Assembly: GCA_961205875.1 (NCBI GenBank)
Contig: OY540812.1
Location: 5,394,001-5,458,000 of the forward strand
DNA: 64,000 nucleotides
Reading direction: 5' to 3'
DNA from: Sialis fuliginosa
Taxonomy: Eukaryota; Arthropoda; Insecta; Megaloptera; Sialidae
The notes beneath the pieces are model-generated. The model was not told the origin of the DNA. It did no database searches and saw only the letters and a program-made list of their open reading frames with translations. The first letter of the stretch is position 1, and each line of letters starts with the position of its first letter. Shown here piece after piece: positions 10,233 to 23,585 of the stretch. Both the position numbers and the translations under genes were made by a program.

Positions 10233-12678
10233 TGGCGTGTTCACACCGAAAAAACAAAACACGAACATCGTGTCTTTTAGACAAAATGTCTACAAATTTT
10301 AAAAACAGAGTGTTCACACCGAAAAAACACTCGAAAAACGACAAAACAGGAACATGTTTTCACAGACAAAATTGCAACTTTTTACCAACATTTCGCCAAC
10401 AAGACCTCATTAAGGGGATAACAAAATATAAACATGTCATTTTTGGCGTTCACACCAACAAAAACAAAACAGCAACATATTTTGATTGACATTTTAACAA
10501 CATGTAATAAAACAGACCCTTAGTATCGGATAGATTTGTACAAAAAAGACACTGTTTTTGTTATCCATTTCATATGGAAAACAAATTGTTTTTTTTATTT
10601 TATATTGGAGAAATACGTAGTTTTTTCAACCGTTGAGTTATCAGTTTTTTGATATTATCAAAATAAAACTAGTAATTACATTTTTAATAACTTATAAAAT
10701 ATAACGCAGTAACAAAATCCATCAACAAATTTTAATTATCTAATTCAGTAATTGATTAATTAATTAAATACTAAATAATAATAACCTTAAGAATAGAAAA
10801 CATTTCAAAGTTTATTATTATTAATAATTTAATAAAATATTTTCTATAAAGGAAATTTAATATATTATTATATTATTATATTATTTATATGTATATGTTG
10901 TATAAATATTTTATATAATTACTTATATTATATTTTAAATAATTATAATATATAATATTTAAGTACTATAAAGTTTACCCGAGACTCACGACTCTTTTAT
11001 TATTATTAAACGGTGAGAGATATTTAAAAAAATGTATAAACAAATTTCATTTAAAAAAAAATGATGTATAATTTTAATTGATGTAAATAGTTCTAATAGA
11101 TTTTCAAATAAAAATTTAACACTTTATAGGTGTCCTAAAATTCACTGTTAAGTACCTGCTACGTTTCCGAAATCGATTAGTTTTTAAATAGGAGTACAGA
11201 TGGTTTATGATTTATTATTCATTTGTATGCAATATGCATATACAAATAACATTTCCTTTAAATAGTATCCTCTCTATACCTAAAGTAATAATAGTACCAT
11301 TATGGTATTAACCTGTGTCTTACCAAATTTAAATATTTATAAAATCATATATCTCTATATGGATTATAAAATATTTTATAAACTCCAAAACTATATTAAA
11401 GCTATAAAAAGAGCATTTAGTTAAACTTGGTAATACCGGGCGTAAGTATTCTGTTTTCTTAAGTTAGTTGGACAATTTGTATCCCTCTACAGGGCGAATC
11501 AATTTAATCAAAAATATAAAAATATGTCGATGTATGATATGAATTGATAAATTTGATTAATTTTAATTTATATAAGATATTCAAAAAAAAAAGATATTCA
11601 AATTTTAAATATTGAAAAATCAAAACTAATTAACTAAATACTTTTTAAAATACTATAATATGTATATCATGCACGTGCAAAGTAAAGTAAAAATGTATTG
11701 ATAAAATATTATTACACATAGGCAATAAATCAACCTTTTCTCAGTTTATATTTCTATAGATGTATATGACAATACAGGGGTGTACAATCAGTACAATAGA
11801 CATGATGCCAATAACAAAGTATCACTGAAATTATGATTTTAAATAATGATTCTAAAAAAATGTATTTATTTTTATATTAAAAGCGAGATTAATATAATTT
11901 TTTTTAAATAAAAACACAAAATACAGCAATCCGCCATGTTAAATGGAACACCAATCAGAGCGAATGTCGTTACGCCTAAGTAAACATCATTTTGTTTCAT
12001 TAATATAATTATTATTATAAATAATGTTATGATTTTAAATTAGCAGTTTGCTCAGTTTTGTGTTACCAAAATTAAAACCGAGAAACGTTAGCGATGGAAA
12101 AAGGATTTATTATTGTTGACAAGGAGTGTTTACATAGGGGTGACGTCAAAAATGCGCTATGATATTTGCAAGCGTTTTGGCGTCAAATTCAAAATTAGTT
12201 TTAAAAGGGTCAATTTTTTCTTTGGCAAAGGTTTCGTAATTACTATTCCCCCGTTGGTAATAATAATACATTTTTACTGCATAGTATACGTTTAATAAAA
12301 TTCATAAAAATCAATATAAAAAACATAAAACTTTTCATTTTTTTACAAAAATAGTGATATGTTTCTAATTTTGTGAAGATTGGTGAGTTTTATGTTTTGT
12401 TTTTAATTTTTATTATACTTCATATTACATTAAAATAAAATTAAAATAACATTCTAAATATTACGTTGGACAACCCTGTATTCTTGTCAATAGAAACATG
12501 TTTTTTTTGGTGTGAACGCTCTAAAAACATTTGTCGAAATTTTGTTAAAATGACGTGTTTGTGTTTTGTTTTTTAAGAACAAAACACAAACTGTGTCAAT
12601 AGAGACAAGTTGCAATTTTGTTGTAAAAATGTTCCTGTTTTGTCTTTTATCAACTGTTTTTTCGGTGTGAACACCACA
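10233..12678. mobile_element. 2.4-kb non-autonomous DNA transposon with long inverted ends
   Basis: The left end starts TGGCGTGTTCACACCG and the right end is the inverse of TGTGGTGTTCACACCG. Both are flanked by TTA (10230-10232 and 12679-12681), the 3-bp duplication typical of PIF/Harbinger. The inverted arms run for about 250 bp and contain internal sub-repeats of GTTCACACC-A-rich units (left at about 10239, 10313 and 10449; mirrored near 12510 and 12660). The ~1.9-kb interior is A+T rich, has no recognisable transposase, and includes a short open frame starting MEKGFIIVDKECLHRGDVK near 12094 that I cannot assign. Superfamily is inferred from the target duplication only. Confidence 0.82.
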
Positions 12679-12805
12679 TTAGGTTAGAACATGATAATTG
12701 AAATGTTGGTTATTTTCTAATAAATACATACTTACCTATTCCTATTTAATTTTGTGTGTTTGTTCTATTCATTTGGGATATACGTTGAAATAATTGTTAA
12801 TCTAA

Positions 12806-12995
12806 TGTCCGGTATCATAAAGGACCTAACAAATTTGTTAGCTAACAAACACTTTCAACTGAGGTATCAAACATATATGACAGTTCTTTTGGAGTTTGTT
12901 GATGACTTTGAATAGATACTAGTACAGTATTAATACCCCATATGAATGTAATTGCTAGCTAACAAATTTTGTTAGGTCCTTTATAATACCGGGCA
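12806..12995. mobile_element. MITE family D, 190-bp internally deleted copy
   Basis: Begins TGTCCGGTATCATAAAGGAC, ends with the inverse of TGCCCGGTATTATAAAGGAC, and has TAA on both sides (12803-12805 and 12996-12998). It is nearly identical to the copy at 39556-39887 but lacks a central block of about 142 bp, so the open frame carried by the longer copies is lost. Confidence 0.85.
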
Positions 12996-12998
12996 TAA

Positions 12999-13984
12999 AT
13001 AAAGTAAGCACATTTCAAATTTTCAAATTGCTCTTCATAGAAAACACATTTTTACAGTTATCATGTTAAGACCTAAGTCCATTGATATGTAATCTAACAA
13101 GTGAAAAAGTTAATTTAGAAATTAATAATAAATTGTATATAATTAATTGTAATTAATTATCATTACTTTAAAAGTAGGTATCTTATAAACAAGATCCCAA
13201 AAATATAAAAATAAATAATGTTAGGTATTATGTATATACTTATTAATATATTATTGAATATATGTATGTATATTAATCTGTATTACTTACATATGTGCAT
13301 ATGTATATGTATTTATAATTCAGTGTCGAACAAAAAATAACTATGACGTTTTTTTAAAGTTGATTTACTGTTTGTTAACACCACCCATATTTTTGTTAAA
13401 ATTTGCTTAAAGAATATTATAATTAAAACGTCAATAAATTTAGCACATCGTCCTTCAAAGAAATAAAATGCTAAAAATAATACTGTACTCTTTAAGTAAC
13501 ATATTGGAGACATTAAAATGTTGTAAATAATTATACTTTATGTAACATTGGCCTCTGAGTTTAGCATATGTGCATCCTTTTGCAATTACTTATGACGGTT
13601 AACGTTTTGTTACAATTTATAATAATTATCTACATATACATAGGTATAATGTTCAAGATGGGATATATGTATGTATGTAATTATATATATCACCTATGTA
13701 CTTATTAAGTTTAATAATGTATGTACTATAGAATTGTCAATTTCATAGAAAGATAGAAATAAAATAATTTTCATCGTCCAAATAAGTGAGTACTGACTAT
13801 TTATTTTAAAATATTAATTCATAGAAAAAATTTTAAGGGAGAACACCACTGTGGTGGGTAAAAAATCGAATTATTCTCATAAAGTATATGCATTCAAAAA
13901 TATCCAAAAAATTCAACTCAAAATATTAAAAATTGATGAAAATATAGTAAGTACGTAAAAAATTATAATTTATCTTGAATCGAC
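12999..13984. other. Non-coding stretch, no feature supported
   Basis: Very A+T rich, with ATGTAT-type simple sequence around 13210-13310 and 13630-13700. No gene seen. Confidence 0.5.
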
Positions 13985-14200
13985 TTTTTCAACTTTAGAA
14001 TTGTGATGACATTCATATTCCAACTGGCACCAGTCTTGGATCATACCCCAGTGTTGGATTCTTGTTTAATTAAATGTACTAAATTAAAAATATTTGTTGA
14101 TATTTGATAACTGCCATTACTAAATCATAATCTGCAGACACTTTACAGTAAAACAGCTTGGCTGTCAAAATGGTGGACGAGAATTACAAATAATTCGGTC
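13985..14200 (+). repeat. Interspersed repeat family C, copy 2
   Basis: Contains GGCACCAGTCTTGGAT, CCCCAGTGTTGGA, CTTGTTTAATTAAATG and GTCAAAATGGTGGAC, in the same order as at 31880-32035 and partly as in the inverted copy at 3200-3470. Confidence 0.65.
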
Positions 14201-15272
14201 AAGACATACACGGGTGTATGCCATAAGGGTTCCAAACGTACTGTGTAGAAAATGTGTCATGTTCTACTAATTGAGATCTACATTACATACTCCTTAGTGC
14301 ACCCCCCCTCCCCCCCAAATATTATTTTTCAATTTTCTACATCTTTTACTAGAGGGCATAATTTTACATATTCAGTAAAAAATTTCAAATTTCTAGCTTA
14401 TATAGTTTACGAGATATTTTGCTTTGAGTGAAAAGGACGGACGGACGATAAAGTGAGATTAATAGGGTTTCTTCGGAACCTTAAAAAGAAGCCCACCAAT
14501 TAAAAAAAAAACTGTACATCTTTCTCTTAAAGAGGCCAATAAATATAATAAAAAATTGACATAAATAAATAATTACATTTTCATTTATATATATTTTAAA
14601 TAAACAAAAACATGGAAAGAGTTAAAAATTGTAGTAGGTATCTAGTATAGTAGAAAACACAAGGATACAAATAAATCAAAAAATATTTACAAGTACTGTC
14701 ATCAACTTGTAAAATGAGAACTAACAACAAATCTGTTTGATCTACTCATGTTTTCTTAATTTGTTACATCTCGAATTAAGATTTAAAATAAAATTTATTT
14801 AAAAATATGCGTGGCGTGTTTTTAAAGGTTATGTTTAATACCCTTGTACAGTCGAATGCAATTTGTCAAGTATTTATAGAATGCACAAAATACAAAATTT
14901 ACGTACTCCCTATTTATATAAAAAAAAAGTTTTTTGTTTTGACAGGAACAAATATTTGTAATTTTAAATTTTCGCTAATGAATCATGTGTTTATTATTTT
15001 AAGGTTTCTTTGAGACAGTATTGTATATTAAAAAAATTTAAAAAAAAATGAACGACTGTTAAAATAAATAAAATGCTTATAGAATGTGATTTTGGAGAAA
15101 TAATATTTTGATTTATATTTTGGGACTAAATTTGTGTGTTAAAATTAAAATTAAATTGATTTAAATAATAAATAAATACAAAAGAAAGTATACACAAATA
15201 CATAGGAACAAAATATATGCATATATGAAAACTGCATCTGTGAAATCCTAGTAATATTTTTTATTTCTTATA
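14201..15272. other. Non-coding stretch, no feature supported
   Basis: A+T-rich. A C-rich run lies at 14302-14318 and a repeat-tail-like segment (GGACGGACGGACGATAAAGT) at about 14440. The open frame at 14807-15013 has no recognisable product. Confidence 0.5.
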
Positions 15273-15278
15273 TCCTTA

Positions 15279-16065
15279 TCCTTAATATATATAAAGCTCA
15301 ACGTCTCTCTGTCTGTCTGTCAGTCCGTTCGTGTGCTTATCACTCGAGAACCACTAATCCGATTTACGTGTTTTTTTTTAATTCATAGGTACGTTCTCTG
15401 GCCAGGTTATAGGCTATATTTTGTTAGGTTAAGTAACATAACAACTAAGCAGTATCAATAATAGTAAATCAAGTCGGAAAATTTTTTGCCGTCGGCGCGC
15501 TGTTTTGTAATACACTGCCTAAACCGTTCAATATAGAACAAAATAATGTATTAAAGAATTGTGTAGAATCAAAAGTTCTACAATAAAGTCCGCGACACCA
15601 TATGTCTAACTTTTATATTTAAGCCACAATGACTGCTTTTATATTACAAAGAAAACATAAAATATTTGGGTTCTGTTTACATGGACTTATGACCTACAAA
15701 ACATTAATCCTTATCGACATAAATGATTTCATCGTCATAAGTACTTAATGTAGATATAATTTGCCATTTACAGCATCCAATTTGGTCGTATAGTTTAGAA
15801 AATATTGGAATATACATATTGGAACATATTATTCGCGCGATTGTGACTGTGCGCGAGGTGCGGCGAGGGAACGTGCAGAGGGAACAGCCGAACAGGCCGG
15901 TATTTTTTTGATTGTCAATTGTTTATTTTGTTTTCAATAATTATCTTTTAAATTTAAATAGAACAAAAATTATTTTTACTTTTTGTTTGTAATTAATTCA
16001 ACTATATATTTTTTAAATCCTAAATTCCGTAGTCCACGCGAGCGAAGCCGCGTGGGCCCAGCTAG
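15279..16065 (+). mobile_element. Helitron-like element
   Basis: The right end has a GC-rich hairpin (CCACGCG, an 8-base loop, CGCGTGG) followed by GCCCAGCTAG and a T. This is the expected CTAG terminus with a hairpin about 10 bases upstream. The left end begins with TC after A (TCCTTAATATATATAAAGC; 15273 is an alternative start) and runs into CTCTGTCTGTCTGTCAG, which commonly opens such arthropod elements. The ~790-bp interior has no helicase, so the copy is non-autonomous. No target duplication is expected, as Helitrons insert between A and T. The exact 5' end is uncertain. Confidence 0.68.
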
Positions 16066-19000
16066 TTTTTGTATAAAATAATGTCAAAGGTGTGTTTTAT
16101 ATAGAATTCACCGTATTTAATTTCTACTACACACAAAATGTAATATTTGTAAATTTAACTAATTGGGTTTTGAAAACAATGAACTCTATACATGCAATGT
16201 TTACCAAGAAGAAAAACAACGCATTTTCCAAGAATCGTCATGATAAGCTAAAAACTTTGTGAGTAGTAAAAATCCCTACAATAAACAACATATCTATTTA
16301 CGCTACTGTCAAAATTAATTTCGATAATTTATAATATGTGATACAAATCATACAAATGTGTTGATGATCATCTTGCATTCGACGTTTGGACAAATATATT
16401 AACGGACAGGTGGTGTAACAGCATTTGTTTTTATGTCATCGGGAATAAACTACGTTCACAATTTAGTGTCTGTGTGTGTGTGTGTCTGTGCTTTGGAGGA
16501 CATTGCACGATGATGCATTCGCATAAATAGAATGACCGATTGCTAGCCACCACAATCCGTTTCACGCGTTATTTTTATGGACATCTGTAAAACTACACAA
16601 GCTTATATCCATTCGTTGTTCGAAATCGTATGCAAAAATATTCGCATTTTTTATTAGGTATATGGTGATGGAGGTTTAGTATGGAATGGTAAATCATTTA
16701 TTTGATTGATTTTTCAATGGTAATTTTTCATGCTGGCTGGGGTTTTTGTAAAATAAAAATATTAGAAAATATTCATTCTTAATTTTTCATAATACGTATA
16801 CATGATAATTTTTTTCTAAATCTATTTTTTTTTCTGCTAAATACACGTCAAAAATTACATGTATCCAAATAATTGATGAATTTTTGTGTACAAGATAAGC
16901 GTGAAATGCATGGGATTTCCTAAACGGTACGAAATACAGATTCGGTTATTTAAATGAGATGAATTATTTGTAAGGAAGGGGTGAGTATTACTACATCAAA
17001 AAATATTAATAATTTTATGTGGTTTTGGCGGTATTCCCAAAAATCGGAAAAATTGGAAATTCTTTAAATGGTTATAATTTTTTTGTTAAAGTAAATAGAT
17101 ATTTTTTTTACGGTTTACGGTAGCACTTTTTATGTAGAATTGATTGGTGTATTTAGAATTTTTATATCACTTTTAGTTTCCGAGTTACAAGCCCTAACTT
17201 TAGGTTTTTTTTATGGGCAACTAAATTGGCTATAGCATATTTGAACGCATTTTTTACTCTACTTTACAACGATATGTCACTTCTCATATTTATTATAAAT
17301 TATCTTGAGTGGGTAATTTTGTGTTCATCCACCCTTTGTCTACGGCACTGAACAAACGAGTACTTTGTTTATAATTATCTACTAACTTGATCAATAGAAA
17401 AAAAAAGTTTATATGATTTTTATTAAGATCATAAAACACCACGGGCGGCAATTTCAGTGAGAAAATGTATATAAATATATTTATTTGACTCCTATTTTAT
17501 TACGTGATTGAGATTTAATGATGAATGTAATTTATTGTAAGCAGATTTTACAATACATGTATATTTGAAGAAAATCATTAAAATTCCATTATTTTGTTTT
17601 GAAGTTAATGTTTTGGTTTATCTCAATCTTTTTTTATAACTTCGTTAAATAATACATCGATATTTCTTTTCAAGGCTAATATACATTTGATTTATTTCAG
17701 TAGACAGCTTCAAAACTCTTCAGATAATAATAATAATATTGTTTCATAGCTAATTGCTACGAAATTGCACTAATATCCGGTATGATTCTGTTTAGACAAA
17801 AAAAATATAGCAACACGGTGTTTTAAAACACTTCGTATTTAAAAATGTATAGGGTTTGTATAGAATTTTCTCTGGAGAAAAAGCTAAGTTAACGTCAAGG
17901 TTATTAAACTACACAGATTGTCTCATAGGGTAGTTTCATGCTATTGGTTGACGGCTAGTGACATAATCAGCCGTCAAAATCTATGGAAACTCTTAATTAT
18001 TAACTATTAATTCGAATTTTCAATTTGACATAAGATGGCCAGTGACGTCACACGCACTCCCCTCGCCCAAATGTTTAGTTATGAAACAACCTGTATAGTT
18101 TAATAAACTTGAAATAACGTTATCTGCGAAGTATTAAATATATATAACAACCCACTGATAGTTGTAATGAAAGATAAAGTTTATATGAATGACCTTGATG
18201 CATGCGCGTTAAGTTGAAATTAGCGATTGAAAATCAGTGCTAACAAAGTTACCTCATATTTATTAATTACTAAATTCTTTATTCTTTATAATACCGAATA
18301 TAATATGATATAGTTTTTAAAGTAAGTCTAGTTAAATCTTGTATAAGTTTCTGATTTTAGGTCATGATATGTTATGACTTAAATGTCGTAGCTTAAACGT
18401 ATAATTTAAAAGTCAATAATCAACAATGTAAGCTTTATGTGTATGTTAAAATATATGTATGTATGTATTCTTATTGTTAGTATTAAAGTATCGTTTTTCA
18501 TTTTTCGACAATACATTATCAGTAAGTTATTTGCAACTTCGGAGCGTCTGAATATTGTCTGTTTTGACGTAGCCATTTGCTTTTTCCAGTCCAATGACGT
18601 CAGCAATATTAAAACACGTGTGGACGCAGAAGGCTATGGTGGTGGTCTCAAATAACTTTAGTCATGTTGCAAATTATTATTATTAAAAAGATTTATTCCT
18701 TGTCTAAAAGAGACCTACAGGACAGGTCTCAAAATAAAAATTTATTATAAATATTTATTCCTTAAATGTACCTATCGAAAAATATATATAAACATTTTAT
18801 ATTGGCGATTTTGAATTTGATTTTATTACTATACAATATTACAATACAATAAAAAGTTTGTAGAAAAATGACGAATCTTTTTTACAGTTGTAAAAAATCT
18901 TTCAAAAATTAATATAATACGATAACGTAAAGAATATTCTATTTAGTCTAGAAATGAATATTAAATGTACATAATTTAGGTAGTTAATATAATTATATTA

Positions 19001-19434
19001 CTGAATACATTTATGCTTGGTAGAGATGGTTAGGTCAATTGACCTTTTGATCTATAAAAGTAAAGGAATTAGGTCATTACGTTTATGTAATCTAATTGTT
19101 TTAAATATTCGTTTGAATTTCCTAAAATTAAAATAGTTTACTTGAGGAATGTGAAGTTTGAAAAGATGATTTTAATTTGTGTTAAAATGATAAGAACAAA
19201 GACTAAATTGTCACAAGCTTTTTATAAATAGTTTTAACTTTCAATTGTTCATGAAAAAATTATCTAAATTATATTACTTGTACGAAATTCTGGAGTTTTG
19301 AGTAAATATTAATTGCTCTAGATACTCTAGAATAAATGCTTACAAATTTATTTTATTGATGAAATATATGCTAAAATTATCGATAATTATGTTGAAAATA
19401 ACATAAAAAAAGTTTAAATAAATAAAATAAATTT
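16066..19434. other. Long non-coding stretch
   Basis: Holds a TG microsatellite (16471-16484) and an imperfect inverted pair (ATAGGGTAGTTTCAT near 17927, ATGAAACAACCTGTAT near 18081) that could be a small MITE. A segment at 17225-17290 is partly shared, in either orientation, with 39400-39480 and 39990-40030. The open frames at 18406-18655 on both strands overlap each other and are not convincing. Otherwise featureless A+T-rich DNA. Confidence 0.5.
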
Positions 19435-19597
19435 TAGTTTTTGGAAACCCTGACATGTAAATGAAGACCCTTTTTTTATTTTATTTTATCCTTTTTATTT
19501 TAAATTCCTAATCGTCACTTTTGCGCCCCCTGCTATTTTTTGGTGATCTGGAACCCGGAGAATCAGTATACAAACCCTGACATCTGGTCACCCTAGT
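19435..19597. mobile_element. 5'-truncated copy of the hAT-like element at 25359
   Basis: The phrases GAAACCCTGACATGTAAATG, CGTCACTTTTGCGCCCCCTG and GACATCTGGTCACCCTA follow the order of 25380-25612 and end at the same GGTCACCCTA terminus. The left terminus is missing, so no duplication can be tested. Confidence 0.65.
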
Positions 19598-20539
19598 TGT
19601 AACGTTTTTAGTGTGGTTTCACTCTTAACTTTAAATTTTCCGTATTTAATACGAAACCTCCTACAAAAATTGTCATACACTTTACCTCTCGAAAAGAAGC
19701 ACTTTTCGAGAGTAAAAGGCAGATATTTTATATATTTTTATAGCCCGAATTTTCAATGCAATTTTTATATTACTGCAGCCAATTGAAAATGACAGTTGAT
19801 TAGTTTCAACACCTTCCCGTAGGATATCCTGTATATTATGATGTTTGTATTTAAAAAAAATGTATATAGGTATGTATATATAGTTGTTATCTTGTTATAT
19901 TATATTTTATTTAAAAATTAAATTAAATTATTTATTTTATTTTAGTATATTTAACAAAAACACGTTTTTCAAATACAGAGAATTTAGAAAATTATTAACA
20001 TTTATTATAAATTTTATTGCTTTATATTTTCCGAACAAAATATAAGAGTTCAATGCACTAATGTAGTGAAATTAATTTTATTTTTAACATGTGCATAAAA
20101 ATTAAACTCTTATGCTGCAACATTTATTGCGGGGTGTTGTTAACACATCTCATCTCTTGAAGTTTATAATTATCACACAAATGTACTGCATTTAATTAAC
20201 AATCTAAATGTGAGTTCTTGGAAATTTGAATCATGGGCAAACACTGGCAAGAAAGTGTCGATAAAGAAATGTTCTGTTTTTCCAGTGAACTTGTCAGATG
20301 TTTGAAAGAAATACAGACTTCTAAAATATGTGTTGGATTATTTTTAAATTTGGTATCTAAATATATGTTTCTTTGTATGTTATTTTATAAAATTTTGTAA
20401 ATATTATATTTTTTAAATTCATAATGAGTCGTTCGGAAATTAAAGCGACTATCTTTATTTTGAAAATACATGATATGTTTATAAAAAAACCATTTGACTG
20501 GTGGAGTTAGGTTTTAGTTTCTAAATGGTTATGTATTAA

Positions 20540-20985
20540 GGGGGCATTCATGTATTACGTAATCAGGCTAAGGGGGGTTAAATTTTTTCTTACTTTTACA
20601 AACAAAGAAAGTGGGGGGAAACCAAAAATGTTACGTAAGTTATAAACTACAAAATAATGAATATTTTTAAAATAATATCTATTTTTTAATTAATTATTTT
20701 TTTTATTTATTTGAAATAAATTGAATCAACAAAATTAAAGATATGTAAAGTAACAAGGTAGCTTCAGTAGCTCGGTGCAAGAAAGAGAAATACGTCATCT
20801 GGGGTGCCCAAATATGGAGAGGGGGATTTTGATGTCTAATAAAAATATTAAAAATACTGCTTACGTCTTATCATTTGGGGGAGGTGGGAGTCTACAATTT
20901 TCTTATTTTTCTTAGAAGGGGCGAGGAGGGGGAAGGGGTCTGAAATCAATGGAATTATACTTACGTAATACTTGAAGGTATCTAG
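20540..20985. mobile_element. Possible MITE with GTATTACGTAA ends
   Basis: GTATTACGTAA near 20552 is mirrored by TTACGTAATAC near 20962. G-rich segments (AGGGGGG, GGGGGAGGTGGG, GGGGAAGGGG) lie inside both arms. The ends and target duplication could not be fixed. Confidence 0.4.
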
Positions 20986-22433
20986 CAACAAGAGTAATTG
21001 TAAGATAATTGGAAATTTTAAGTCAAGAATCACTAAAATATTTTTCAAGAAGTTACAGATTTTAATGTGTTTTTTAACTGTGATATTATCTCATGCTGGG
21101 AAACACAACATATGTAGATCTTGGAAAACAAGGAAATCCAGCAATCGTGAGAAATTTGAAATATAAAACACCGAATGTTTTGCTTGGAAAGCAATCCACG
21201 AATTATTTTTATACAGAAAGTAATATGTTATAATAAGATTTCCGTGAATGATTGACATTGTAAGTTTTTGTTGAAATTTTCAATGCTAAGAAACTTTAAT
21301 AAAAACCATGTGCGAATGGTAATCTTGAAATTATACTTTAAAGAAAAACAAATTGATTGAATCAAGGATATGAAACGAAGGCCAAAAATTAAATTGACGG
21401 AAAAATAATATGTCACAATGATGAGTGAAGATTATGCACATATTTCGCGGCTTGTAAAACTGTTAATCGACATTAAGGGATAGAGAAAGATACAGTTATA
21501 TACCTTGGCAGTGAAAAAGATAAAATTAAGCAATTATGACTATCATAAAGTAGGAAAGTAACATTTCGTCTGTCTCACCTTATCTAATGTGACATTTATA
21601 GATTGGGACAGAATCTAGAGTCGTCTTTGAGATTAAATATTTAAACCAGTGATGTCCAACTTAAAACACGCCACGATCTACTTTAGGTAATAATAAATGT
21701 CAAATTTTGAATTTATTAACGAATTTATATTTTGCTTCCTCGCAATATCGAAGATATGAGAAGCTATGTGATCGTTTTAGAATGACACAAAAAAATATGT
21801 TATCCGATTTCAAAATTTTAAATTGATCTTTTTTTATTTTATAAAATAATAAAGACGCGTTTTAGAAAGTTATAAAATGTATTAATACAAAAAATTAAAA
21901 AACGTGAATGTGCTTGTTTATTAACACAAACTTCATTTAATCTTGGTATCATTGAGGAGAGTGCTACTCCTATCTCTTTTTCTACTACTAAACGGTCTCG
22001 ATATTTGAATTTCAAAAATAGATAATTCTAATGCAGAAAATCACACTTCGCATAAATATGATGTTACGAATGGCAGCAGTACTTCACTTCGATTAAACCA
22101 AAATTAAACTAGGGTTTCACTCTGAAATTTTTGTTTGAAGTATCGCATGATAATCCTTTCAGTTTTTCCTTTTCAATAGTTGTCAGTCTAAAACTACACA
22201 GTGCCTTTCAGGAACAAATAATATATAAAAAAATAATGTTATGTTATAAATGTTTATTCATATATAGGTATATATCTATTTTATTTATAATTATACCTAA
22301 ATGTTATGTTATGAAAATTACACTTCTGTTAAACTTTTTTTAGTTTGGAAATCACTGCTATAACTTTTGTCCTATTAACATTGTTTATATTAATTCAATT
22401 TTTTTTTGACCTTATAATTTTAGAGTAGTTAAT

Positions 22434-22541
22434 AGTAGGGCTAGGTCGGTACTGGTGCACTAGCCAATCACAGAGCAGAGATTCTGGTACATTAGCCAAT
22501 CACAGAGCAGGAAAATGAGCACCGACCTAGCCATACTACTG
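22434..22541. repeat. Short inverted-repeat element with internal tandem unit
   Basis: AGTAGGGCTAGGTCGGT (22434-22450) is mirrored by ACCGACCTAGCCATACT (22521-22537). Between them a unit of about 30 bases containing TAGCCAATCACAGAGCAG occurs twice. At about 108 bp it could form a hairpin and resembles a very short MITE. Class unknown. Confidence 0.65.
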
Positions 22542-23462
22542 TCGTTATTAAAGGCTCTCTTTTATTTATACACAAATTTATAATATCTATACTTATATAC
22601 ACTTTTTTCTGAGGTTCGCCCGTTTGTATTTCAAAATTGGTAAATGCCTGCGCGACCGACTGTTCTAAACATATGTAAGCTATATCTATGTATGTAATGG
22701 TTTATATACAATATACATAGATTTATATTATAACATTAATATGTATTTTAGAAATTAATATAGAAACCTTAAAACTCTACAGTTAAGACTGTTTTATATG
22801 ATTGTGTGTTTACTATATTGTCATCATAATTAATTATGAAAACACTTTACTTTTAAGTGATATTTTATTTGGTTCTGTAAAATAATTCTACTGTATAATA
22901 ATAATAATATTAATATATGACCAATACTAAATACGTATTAAATTAATTTTAATATTATACATAGTTATATTTAAACTTTAATTAAACAAAATTAATTCAC
23001 AAGAAACAAAAAAAAAGTTATGGAGAATGTGGATCTCGTCGATGCCCCTCCCCCTCTCCACCCCTACTCAAAGTTTGAAATTTTAATATCACTTTGATTT
23101 ATTTTGTTAATTGTTTAAATATTTGATTTAAAAAAATGTATTAATTATAATTATAAATATTAAATATTAAAAATGTACTAATTATTCGACTTTAAGGAGT
23201 CAGATACAGCCACGACTTTAAATGTATAATGTATAATACTTAATAGTTATTTCGTTGAAAATATTTATAGTTTAAAAAAACTTTTTACATGCATTATTTT
23301 ACAGGTTTTCGGAAATATAAAATCTGTGTTTTGACGTATGTGCTAAAATAAAATAGACACATAAAATTTTACTGAATTATGGTTTCTTAGTAAAGGTAAC
23401 CTAATAATTGTATTTAGATAATAAAATGAGGAGGGGATCATTCTACGTATTATAATTGTTAT

Positions 23463-23585
23463 TTTTAGATCTAAACGAACCCTCTTCCTTGAATTTTTAA
23501 AATGTCTTGCAACAAATTCTCTGAATTCAGGTTTCTTGGCAAGAAGATTCACTAAATGTCGTCTTTTCTGCTCTATTAACCACTG
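23463..23585 (-). other. Coding-like minus-strand open frame, unrecognised
   Basis: After a TATAG acceptor-like site the minus strand reads QWLIEQKRRHLVNLLAKKPE and then FREFVARHFKNSRKRVRLDL. The mix of charged and hydrophobic residues looks protein-like compared with its low-complexity surroundings. No clear donor follows and beyond it the frame loses protein character. It could be an exon fragment or a transposase piece. I do not recognise the family. Confidence 0.25.

Noticed and set aside
10175..10489. 104-codon open frame with repeated Lys-Asn-Lys-Thr runs
   Set aside because: Translates the sub-repeats of the inverted arm of a transposon.
22453..22520. CRISPR-like repeat-spacer array
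   Set aside because: Only two near-identical units without regular spacers, in a eukaryotic context.
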